DNA of 12,057 bases from SLNP01 sp964446435 (lineage in GTDB: Bacteria > Bacteroidota > Bacteroidia > Bacteroidales > VadinHA17), in NCBI GenBank assembly GCA_964446435.1, contig CAYUOS010000103.1:1-12057 (forward strand), given 5' to 3'. The translations under genes were made by a program, and so were the position numbers. The notes beneath the pieces are model-generated. The model worked only from the letters and a program-made list of their open reading frames with translations. It was not told the DNA's origin and did not search any database. Shown one piece after another: positions 6,634-12,057 of the stretch. Position 1 is the first letter of the stretch; the number at the start of each line of letters is the position of its first letter.

Positions 6634-9473
6634 GAGCCCTGCTGGAATCTTATACTTAAACCCAATGTAAACAGAGTACCGGGATAATATCTTTCAATAA
6701 CCTGGTCGGTCTTCCGATCGAAAACACCATCACGGTTGGAATCCTGAAGCAGAAGAGTCTCCTGGTTGAAGATATCCTTTACCCCGGCTTTGAGTTCAAT
6801 GCCACGCCCCAGGCTCTTTGTAATTGTGAATTCAGCAAGATGCCGCGGCATCTCATAAATATCGGGATACTCATCATAACCAATTATCATGATCCTTCGT
6901 CCGATAATATTGTACAGAAGATTCATCTGTAACCCCTTGCCTGCATCACGATAATATAAACCAGCGTTAACGATATAGGGAGATTGACCCTGCATGGGCC
7001 GCTCCTGGAAAATAAAACCGGTTCCCTTATCCTCAGGCTGTATCCTGCTGTAAATAATGGCACCATTGAACAACACTGCAAACCTTCCAAGGAAACCGTC
7101 CTGAAAAAGGCTTTCGAGAGATTTTCGTACTTCCACCTCACCGCCCATACTTGTCGCCTGTGATGCGTTAACCGGGATGAAGGTCTTTATGCCGGCGGTT
7201 CCGCCACCCGGCAGAAATGTAAGCTCAATGGCGTCAGTGAAATTCTTGTAGAACAAACCGGCGGTTATCATTTCGCCCTGTCCCGGATAGAACTCCCACC
7301 TGGTGTCGATATTCCAGACAGAGGCATTAGTAAGATCGGGGTTACCCTTTCTGACAAGATTATAGTTAAAATCGTAGAACCCGAAAGGAGCCAGTTCACG
7401 AAACTCAGATCTGTTTATTGTACGTCCGAGAGCCAGTCTGACCAGACTTCTCTCTGTGAAGTTGTATGCCAGGTTGAACGACGGAAGAACTGTAATATCA
7501 TTGTTGTCAACATTCACCGGCTCATTGGTAAGGGTTCGGCTTGTCATTTTCATTATATTATCTTCCACCCGAACACCCGCAGTAATGCTTACACGACCGC
7601 TGAAGAGAGGCATTTTCATCATTGCATAACCTGCCAGAATTGTATTCTGAGCAGTATAAGAGTCAGATGGATTTGTCTGCTCATCTATCTTTATCCCGGT
7701 AACAGGATTGATGTTCTCAGGTGAGAACAGAACGTCAATTGTAACATATTTAAGACTCTGGTCGAACTCGGCCGCATTGGCTCTTACATAACCAAGGTTA
7801 CGTCCATTGAATGACCTGTCTCTGTGATCATAAAAGATACCTGCCTTAATCTCGGGCGCGAATCTGCCAAATCGGGAATGCATCAACTTCTGAGTCAGAT
7901 CGGCGGAACCGGCAGTCACGTTCTCTCTCATTTCAGAGTAGAACCTGCCCATGAAATATGTAGCTGCGGCCCCTTGCGGAATATATAATTCAATCTCACC
8001 GGTAACTGTGTCAAGTTCACTCCTGAAGCGCCTGTAGTCAGGTTCCTCCCTGGTTGATCTTGAGATACCAGCGGTCCAGTCGATTGCAGTATTCCCTCCT
8101 CCAAACTCATGCCTCCCTGTCAGCTGACCGGAATAGATACCTCTGTAGATCTGGTAAAATGAGTGGTTATTGGCATTATAATCGAATTCATACATTGGCC
8201 CTGTTCTGAATGTATATTCCGACTGACTCAGATGGTTATAAATGTTGATGAATTCGATCTTATGACCGGGGCCGAAGCTGAATAGCCAGTTATGAAGCAA
8301 ACCAGTCCTTATCTTCTCACTGTTCCTGTTATCATTAAAGTCGAAAATCACTGACGACCGGTTAAGGTCCATATCATACTCGTTGTAGTCGCGCCGTCTG
8401 ATGTCTTCTGATGATCTGGACATGCTATATGTCAGCGCGGTGACATTTCCGATTTCTACCGGCCCGATGTGCTTGCTGAATCCACCAGTAAGTGCCATAC
8501 TATGATTGAGTCCGGCATTTATCGCAATAGGAACCCAGTTGTTGTTCAACGACCTGCCGACACTCTGTATCCTTTCAGGATCTGAGGCTATGCTTCTCAG
8601 ACTGGAAGGAAAACCTGTTGGAAGGGCATTATATTTATTGTTGATACCGAGCTGACGAAACTTTCCGGTTTCCTGAACATAAAAGTCTCTAAGCGAAGTA
8701 TTACTATCATATCCTGAACTGTATGTGATGTTTATGAAATTCCTCTCAGCAAATGCCCTCGTATATATCTTCACAACACCACCGGCGAAGTCTCCCGGCA
8801 ATTCAGGCGAGGGGCTCTTGTATATCATTATTCTGTCAATGAGGCTGCTGGGCACCACATCGAAAGAGAACGACTTTGCATCTGCTTCCATAGAAGGCGC
8901 AAAAATATTGTGCAGCATAGCCGGATTATACCTTTCACTAAGACCCCTTATAAAAATAAACCTGTCATCTACAATTGTAACCCCCGGTATTCGCTTGACC
9001 ACCGAAGCAGCGTCACTATCCTGGGATCTCTGTATCTGCTGCGAGGTTATTCCCGCGGCAACCACATTGGCAGTCCTGATAGTTGTTATCATCGAACCCT
9101 CGGTATGTGTTATTCTTCTTGCAACGACCTGCACACCCTCTATCTCAGTCGAAACTTCATTTAGGGAGACGTTTAATGAGGTTGTCCTTCCTGCCTGAAC
9201 AACAACCCCTTCAATAACAACCGTCTCGTAAGAAATAAACATGACCTTTACGTTGTGGGTGCCTGCCTGAGCCCTGAATGAAAACTTCCCGTTCAGGTCA
9301 GATGATGAACCTGTCGTCGTACCATCGATTACCACATTAGCTCCCGGAATTGTTTCTCCCGTTGATTTATCAGTTATTACTCCCTCGATAAATCCGGTTT
9401 GTGCGCCGACCTGTAAGACAAAAGAATGAAAAACCAACACAAGTATTGCAAGACCTGATAATTTGCCCGACAT
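6630..9473 (-). CDS. TonB-dependent outer-membrane receptor with carboxypeptidase-regulatory-like N-terminal domain
   Basis: A 947-residue protein. The frame can be opened at a GTG at 9485, but the ATG at 9473 directly begins a signal peptide (MSGKLSG, hydrophobic core, VGA24 before Gln25) and is preferred. Domains in order: carboxypeptidase-regulatory-like extension at about 27-107 (FIEGVITDKSTGETIPGANV); possible TonB box around 111-118 (IEGVQVVA); plug at about 125-240 (VVKRIPGVTIVDDRFIFIRG, LSERYN, GDFAGGVVKIYTR); then a 22-strand-type barrel with the usual VRLALGRTINRSEFREL, NPDLTNASVWNID and GVKDIFNQ segments. The chain ends LGLSIRFQQGS, four residues beyond the aromatic Phe that usually terminates such barrels. 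No SusD follows, so it is not a canonical glycan SusCD pair; the partner is the lipoprotein downstream. It drives uptake of an unknown substrate across the outer membrane using TonB-ExbBD energy. Its promoter carries the 11-bp array beside the PhoB-like regulator gene, so organic or bound phosphate is a candidate substrate, by inference only. Confidence 0.93.
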   Translation of the reverse strand: MSGKLSGLAILVLVFHSFVLQVGAQTGFIEGVITDKSTGETIPGANVVIDGTTTGSSSDLNGKFSFRAQAGTHNVKVMFISYETVVIEGVVVQAGRTTSLNVSLNEVSTEIEGVQVVARRITHTEGSMITTIRTANVVAAGITSQQIQRSQDSDAASVVKRIPGVTIVDDRFIFIRGLSERYNPAMLHNIFAPSMEADAKSFSFDVVPSSLIDRIMIYKSPSPELPGDFAGGVVKIYTRAFAERNFINITYSSGYDSNTSLRDFYVQETGKFRQLGINNKYNALPTGFPSSLRSIASDPERIQSVGRSLNNNWVPIAINAGLNHSMALTGGFSKHIGPVEIGNVTALTYSMSRSSEDIRRRDYNEYDMDLNRSSVIFDFNDNRNSEKIRTGLLHNWLFSFGPGHKIEFINIYNHLSQSEYTFRTGPMYEFDYNANNHSFYQIYRGIYSGQLTGRHEFGGGNTAIDWTAGISRSTREEPDYRRFRSELDTVTGEIELYIPQGAAATYFMGRFYSEMRENVTAGSADLTQKLMHSRFGRFAPEIKAGIFYDHRDRSFNGRNLGYVRANAAEFDQSLKYVTIDVLFSPENINPVTGIKIDEQTNPSDSYTAQNTILAGYAMMKMPLFSGRVSITAGVRVEDNIMKMTSRTLTNEPVNVDNNDITVLPSFNLAYNFTERSLVRLALGRTINRSEFRELAPFGFYDFNYNLVRKGNPDLTNASVWNIDTRWEFYPGQGEMITAGLFYKNFTDAIELTFLPGGGTAGIKTFIPVNASQATSMGGEVEVRKSLESLFQDGFLGRFAVLFNGAIIYSRIQPEDKGTGFIFQERPMQGQSPYIVNAGLYYRDAGKGLQMNLLYNIIGRRIMIIGYDEYPDIYEMPRHLAEFTITKSLGRGIELKAGVKDIFNQETLLLQDSNRDGVFDRKTDQVIERYYPGTLFTLGLSIRFQQGS

Positions 9474-9501
9474 AATGGAAATCACTTTTTATTTTTCGAT
9501 T

Positions 9502-9568
9502 CAAAAGTACCTCGTCTGATTTACCTGCATGTTACCCGTCTGTTATGATATTATTACGCATTTGTTAA
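9502..9568 (-). promoter_or_regulatory. 11-bp-phased nTAA(C/T) array plus -7 element of the TonB-dependent receptor promoter
   Basis: On the minus strand five words begin at 9568 (TTAACAAATGC), 9557 (GTAATAATATC), 9546 (ATAACAGACGG), 9535 (GTAACATGCAG) and 9524 (GTAAATCAGAC), spaced exactly 11 bp. Exactly 15 bp after the last start is TACTTTTG (9509-9502), matching TAnnTTTG perfectly. The ATG at 9473 lies 28 nt further on. No TTTG -33 element is present; the array takes its place, as Pho boxes replace the -35 in PhoB-activated promoters. On the plus strand the same array reads as TTA at 9521, 9532, 9543, 9554 and 9565. This is the cleanest of the four arrays. Confidence 0.78.
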
Positions 9569-9588
9569 GTACAGTTTCGTACACTTTG
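9569..9588. repeat. Imperfect 10-bp direct repeat in the divergent intergenic region
   Basis: GTACAGTTTC (9569-9578) is followed directly by GTACACTTTG (9579-9588), eight of ten bases identical. It adjoins the distal end of the receptor promoter array and lies between the two arrays of the divergent region. Its role is unknown; it could be an additional protein-binding site or chance. Confidence 0.35.
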
Positions 9589-9630
9589 TGCAACATTCAC
9601 AATATTAACGCCATCCGCAACCCGGCGAAA

Positions 9631-9697
9631 TCAACATTACCATAATAATAGCTTAACCTTAAATTAATCTTGTTCCGGGTACAACTTTATATCTTTC
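9631..9697 (+). promoter_or_regulatory. 11-bp-phased array and promoter of the response regulator gene (putative autoregulation)
   Basis: Words start at 9631 (TCAACATTACC), 9642 (ATAATAATAGC), 9653 (TTAACCTTAAA) and 9664 (TTAATCTTGTT). The last two give TTAAC-N6-TTAATCT, which recurs with a different N6 at the lipoprotein promoter. The putative -7 is TATCTTTC (9690-9697), seven of eight fixed or free positions matching TAnnTTTG, with TTG (9670-9672) 17 bp upstream as a possible -33. The last word starts 26 bp before the -7, one 11-bp step more than the 15 bp in the other three promoters. The ATG lies 28 nt after the -7. Positive autoregulation is inferred; the weaker -7 and shifted spacing make this the least certain activation geometry. 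Confidence 0.58.
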
Positions 9698-9725
9698 GCT
9701 CACGAACTATTTTACCACATCAGTA

Positions 9726-10448
9726 ATGGAACATGAGAATAAATACAGGGTACTGTTGGTTGACGATGAAACTGACATCCTCGAATTCCTGGGATATAAC
9801 TTAGAGAAAGCGGGTTATGAGGTATACTCCGCTACAAATGGCAGGATAGCACTCGAAACAGCATTGAGAGTTCGCCCTCATATTGTCATTCTGGATGTAA
9901 TGATGCCCGACATGGATGGCATTGAGACATGTGAGGAGATAAGGAGATTTAAGGAACTTGACAATACCATGGTGCTTTTTCTGACAGCAAGGGCTGAAGA
10001 TTACTCTCAGATAGCAGAATTCACCGCAGGAGGAGACGATTATGTCTCGAAGCCCATAAGGCCGAAGGTTCTTCTTAGCCGGATTGCAGCCCTTCTGAGG
10101 AGAACTTTGGCTGACACCCCTGCAACCAGGCCAGAGACTGACACAACCGGGGGAAAGGAAGGAAAGGAAGGAAAGGAAGGTATCAGGATTGACAGGGAAC
10201 GCTTTCTTATTACCTGTAACGGGAAGGAAATGATTCTTCCCAAAAAGGAGTTTGAGCTCCTCGAACTGCTGATGTCAAAACCCGAAAAAGTATTCACCCG
10301 CGAGGAGATATTCAACAAAATCTGGGATAATGCTGCAATTGTTGGTGAACGAACCATTGATGTACACATCCGTAAGCTGAGGGAGAAGATAGGTGAGGGC
10401 TTTATCAGAACTGTCAAGGGTATAGGATACAGGTTCTCAGACTTGTAA
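9726..10448 (+). CDS. PhoB-like OmpR-family response regulator
   Basis: A 240-residue two-component regulator. The receiver domain (about 7-126) has the acidic pair Asp13-Asp14, the phosphate acceptor Asp57 in VILDVMMPDMDG, Thr87 in FLTARAEDYSQ and Lys109 in DDYVSKPIRP. A linker (127-152) contains three KEG units. The winged-helix DNA-binding domain (about 153-238) has the OmpR/PhoB features FELLELLMSKPEKVFTREEI, GERTIDVHIRKLREKI and IRTVKGIGYRF. Overall it resembles the Bacteroidota regulators annotated PhoB (start LLVDDETDILEFLGYNLEKAGY) more than RprY-type ones, but I cannot prove orthology. It is divergent from the TonB-dependent receptor and its own upstream region carries the 11-bp array. 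No histidine kinase gene is adjacent, so its partner must be encoded elsewhere. It is the prime candidate to bind the arrays in this window; response to phosphate is inference. Confidence 0.93.
   Translation: MEHENKYRVLLVDDETDILEFLGYNLEKAGYEVYSATNGRIALETALRVRPHIVILDVMMPDMDGIETCEEIRRFKELDNTMVLFLTARAEDYSQIAEFTAGGDDYVSKPIRPKVLLSRIAALLRRTLADTPATRPETDTTGGKEGKEGKEGIRIDRERFLITCNGKEMILPKKEFELLELLMSKPEKVFTREEIFNKIWDNAAIVGERTIDVHIRKLREKIGEGFIRTVKGIGYRFSDL
10152..10178 (+). repeat. Perfect 9-bp tandem repeat (GGAAAGGAA x3) in the regulator linker
   Basis: Three identical 9-bp units, followed by a partial fourth (GG), encode the KEG repeats of the interdomain linker. The unit length is a multiple of three, so copy-number change would lengthen or shorten the linker by three residues without a frameshift. 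Confidence 0.85.
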
Positions 10449-10521
10449 TAAATTTCGTCAGGCCACTGTATATTCTTTAACATTTTTTAATATATTGGTG
10501 CCTTGATTCATTCCTAGGCTG

Positions 10522-11388
10522 ATGGGCACAGTTATAAACAGGAGAGAAAGTATGCTGTCGACGGCCTTCAGGCTGATAAGGTCAGGTTTTTCCTCAAACG
10601 ACTATTACAAATCGATGAACATGGCTCTCTACAGGCTTAGAGATCAATACACCATGCTTCACTATCCGTTTCACATAAACGCCGATGATGATTTCCAGAA
10701 TGCCCAGGAGAACCTTACAAGGCATTGTATGTCATTCGTATTGCCAGTTGAGGGTAAATCGGTGCTGGAAATAGGTTGCGGAAACGGCGTTCAGACCAAA
10801 TACATTTCAGAAAACTACAAACCGGGTTTTGTCACAGGCATTGACTTGAGCAGGCCAAACATCGCAATTGCCAACAGGGAAAAGAAAAGACGTGGTATCA
10901 GTAATGTTTTCTTCCTCGTCGACGATGCCCAAAGGCTAAGGAAGATTCATGACCAGTCATTTGAAGTGATCATTAACATAGAGAGTGCATTTCACTATCC
11001 CGACAAGCTTTCATTTCTCAGGGAGGTGTACAGGGTTCTTGCTCCGGGTGGCAGGTTTGTCGTTGCAGATATTCTCACTACCAACAACAGGAAGAATGGA
11101 AAAGGAACCGGCTTTGCCGGAAGAATGTCGTTTAACCACTGGACACTGGAAGAGTATAGCAGGGGTTTCGAAGAGGCGGGTCTTAAACTTGAACAGACAG
11201 ACGATCTGACACCCAGGGTCATTGATGGTTTCCGCAATTACCGTTCATACCTGAGAAAGATGAAGGCAAGGCATATATCTGAAACCCTGATTTTCAGATT
11301 GTTTTACCTGATCAATGTGAGACTGAATATATTCCTGCTTAAGAACCGCAGAAAATACATTCTCTTCGCGGGCACCCGACCAATCTGA
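10522..11388 (+). CDS. Class I SAM-dependent methyltransferase
   Basis: A 288-residue protein. The Rossmann-fold methyltransferase core is clear: motif I VLEIGCGNG at 81-89 binds S-adenosylmethionine, GIDLS at 106-110 ends strand 2 with the acidic residue for the ribose, VDDAQ at 133-137 is the adenine-contact region, and FEVIINIESAFHYPD (147-161) with LREVYRVLAPGGRFVVADIL (166-185) forms strands 4 and 5. The N-terminal 70 residues and the C-terminal part (NHWTLEEYSRGFEEAGL, then a basic hydrophobic tail LIFRLFYLINVRLNIFLL) resemble small-molecule methyltransferases of the tocopherol/erythromycin/UbiE-like group, and the tail may contact the membrane. The substrate cannot be told. A Met at residue 11 is an alternative start. 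It lies 73 bp after the regulator gene and 29 bp before the antiporter gene on the same strand, with no terminators, so the three may share a transcript; a functional link is not evident. Confidence 0.88.
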   Translation: MGTVINRRESMLSTAFRLIRSGFSSNDYYKSMNMALYRLRDQYTMLHYPFHINADDDFQNAQENLTRHCMSFVLPVEGKSVLEIGCGNGVQTKYISENYKPGFVTGIDLSRPNIAIANREKKRRGISNVFFLVDDAQRLRKIHDQSFEVIINIESAFHYPDKLSFLREVYRVLAPGGRFVVADILTTNNRKNGKGTGFAGRMSFNHWTLEEYSRGFEEAGLKLEQTDDLTPRVIDGFRNYRSYLRKMKARHISETLIFRLFYLINVRLNIFLLKNRRKYILFAGTRPI

Positions 11389-11417
11389 ACCTTTACACTG
11401 CCAATCTACCTGAATAT

Positions 11418-12057
11418 ATGTACCCCCTTCTGTTTATCATTATAGCACTCATTATCGGTGCAGGCACAAGGCACTGGCTAAAGAAGAGTCCCCTGCCCTA
11501 CACAGTTACCCTTCTGGTAATAGGTCTTATTCTCGGGGCCATGAACAGGCTGGGGTGGTTTGGTCCAATTGCTCTCGGGTCCTGTAAGCTTGACATCTCA
11601 TTCCTTGGCAGCTCACTCGATTGGGCAGGCCATATCGACCCGCATATAATCCTGTTTGTCTTCCTTCCAACCCTGATTTTTGAGGCTGCATTTGCCATGG
11701 ACCTGCACACCTTCAAAAAGACTTCAGCAAATGCCTTCCTGCTTGCTGTGCCAGGTATCATTATAGCTCTTCTTCTTACCGGTACTTTCGTTATGTTCGT
11801 AAGGCATTCCGGTTTTGGGTTCAGCGGATGGAACTGGGCACTTGCACTGTTATTCGGAACCGTGGTCAGTGCCACCGATCCTGTGGCTGTTGTATCGCTT
11901 CTGAAAGAGTTGGGGGCTAGCAAGAAGCTGGGAACACTTATTGAGGGTGAGTCACTACTGAATGATGGCACCGCTATCGTCCTCTTCATGGTCTTCCTTG
12001 CCGTTGCAACAGGTTCAGGATCTGAGACCAAACCGGTTATCCAGTTCCTGAAGGTAG
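11418..12057 (+). CDS. CPA1-family Na+/H+ antiporter, SOS1/NHE-like (3' truncated)
   Basis: The frame opens at ATG 11418 and is still open at the right edge; 213 residues are visible. Hydrophobic segments start at once (MYPLLFIIIALIIGAG), followed by PYTVTLLVIGLILG, HIILFVFLPTLIFEAAFAMD (74-95) and several more membrane spans. The family signature is strong: ATDPVAVVSLLKELGASKK (152-170), with Asp154 in the ATDP motif, then LIEGESLLNDGTAIVLF (174-190), with the Asn182-Asp183 pair that forms the ion-binding and proton-coupling site in CPA1 antiporters such as NhaP. FEAAFAMD, LKELGASKK and GESLLNDGTA resemble plant SOS1-type exchangers particularly. Expected role: exchange of cytoplasmic Na+ (or K+) for external protons at the inner membrane, in salt tolerance and pH homeostasis. 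It lies 29 bp after the methyltransferase gene. Whether the usual long cytoplasmic C-terminal tail of SOS1 is present cannot be seen. Confidence 0.9.
   Translation, partial: MYPLLFIIIALIIGAGTRHWLKKSPLPYTVTLLVIGLILGAMNRLGWFGPIALGSCKLDISFLGSSLDWAGHIDPHIILFVFLPTLIFEAAFAMDLHTFKKTSANAFLLAVPGIIIALLLTGTFVMFVRHSGFGFSGWNWALALLFGTVVSATDPVAVVSLLKELGASKKLGTLIEGESLLNDGTAIVLFMVFLAVATGSGSETKPVIQFLKV

Noticed and set aside
8725..9198. 157-codon plus-strand open frame inside the TonB-dependent receptor gene
   Set aside because: It is antisense to a clear receptor plug/N-terminal region and its translation shows no domain; shadow frame.
6630..9473. SusC of a SusCD glycan utilisation locus
   Set aside because: No SusD-like lipoprotein, glycoside hydrolase or hybrid two-component sensor is present; the downstream lipoprotein belongs to a different, beta-rich family.
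10040..10483. 147-codon minus-strand open frame over the regulator
   Set aside because: Antisense to the well-conserved winged-helix domain, low-complexity Ser/Pro translation; shadow frame.
10477..10491. TTAAC and TTAAT words upstream of the methyltransferase gene
   Set aside because: They are 10 bp apart, not 11, and no -7 element lies at the expected distance.
11498..12031. 177-codon minus-strand open frame over the right edge
   Set aside because: Antisense to the antiporter, whose signature motifs are in the plus strand; shadow frame.

Overview
The window looks like chromosomal DNA from a member of the phylum Bacteroidota, probably a free-living or sediment/gut Bacteroidales-type organism. 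The evidence is a long TonB-dependent receptor with an N-terminal carboxypeptidase-regulatory-like domain, lipoproteins with acidic residues after the lipid cysteine, signal peptides cleaved just before Gln, near absence of Shine-Dalgarno sequences, and several upstream matches to the Bacteroidota -7 promoter element TAnnTTTG. No rRNA, tRNA, CRISPR array, insertion sequence or phage gene is visible. Coding density is ordinary.

Layout. Positions 1-2154 (+): 3' part of a PD40 beta-propeller/outer-membrane-barrel fusion. 2261-2821 (+): small secreted protein, followed by a terminator. 2986-3363 (+): small secreted stand-alone carboxypeptidase-regulatory-like domain, followed by a terminator. Then four minus-strand genes, listed here in transcription order: TonB-dependent receptor (9473-6630), a 592-residue lipoprotein (6507-4729) ending at a strong terminator, a small lipoprotein (4586-4029), and a five-repeat MORN-type secreted protein (3898-3425). 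Diverging from the receptor are a PhoB-like response regulator (9726-10448, +), a class I methyltransferase (10522-11388, +), and the 5' part of a CPA1/SOS1-like Na+/H+ antiporter (from 11418, running off the right edge).

The most interesting signal is regulatory. Upstream of four genes (the small carboxypeptidase-regulatory-like protein, the lipoprotein, the receptor and the response regulator) lie arrays of four or five short words of the form nTAA(C/T), repeated every 11 bp exactly. In three of the four the last word starts exactly 15 bp upstream of a perfect TAnnTTTG element; in the fourth (the regulator's own promoter) the distance is 26 bp, i.e. 15 + 11, to a 7/8 match. Tandem 11-bp direct repeats that replace the upstream promoter element are the hallmark of PhoB/PhoP/SphR-class Pho boxes, and a PhoB-like regulator sits in the middle of the locus. 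I infer a local, autoregulated regulon: regulator, outer-membrane receptor, its lipoprotein partner and a small periplasmic carboxypeptidase-regulatory-like protein. Phosphate limitation is the most obvious signal by analogy, but nothing in the coding sequences proves it, and no partner histidine kinase is present in the window.
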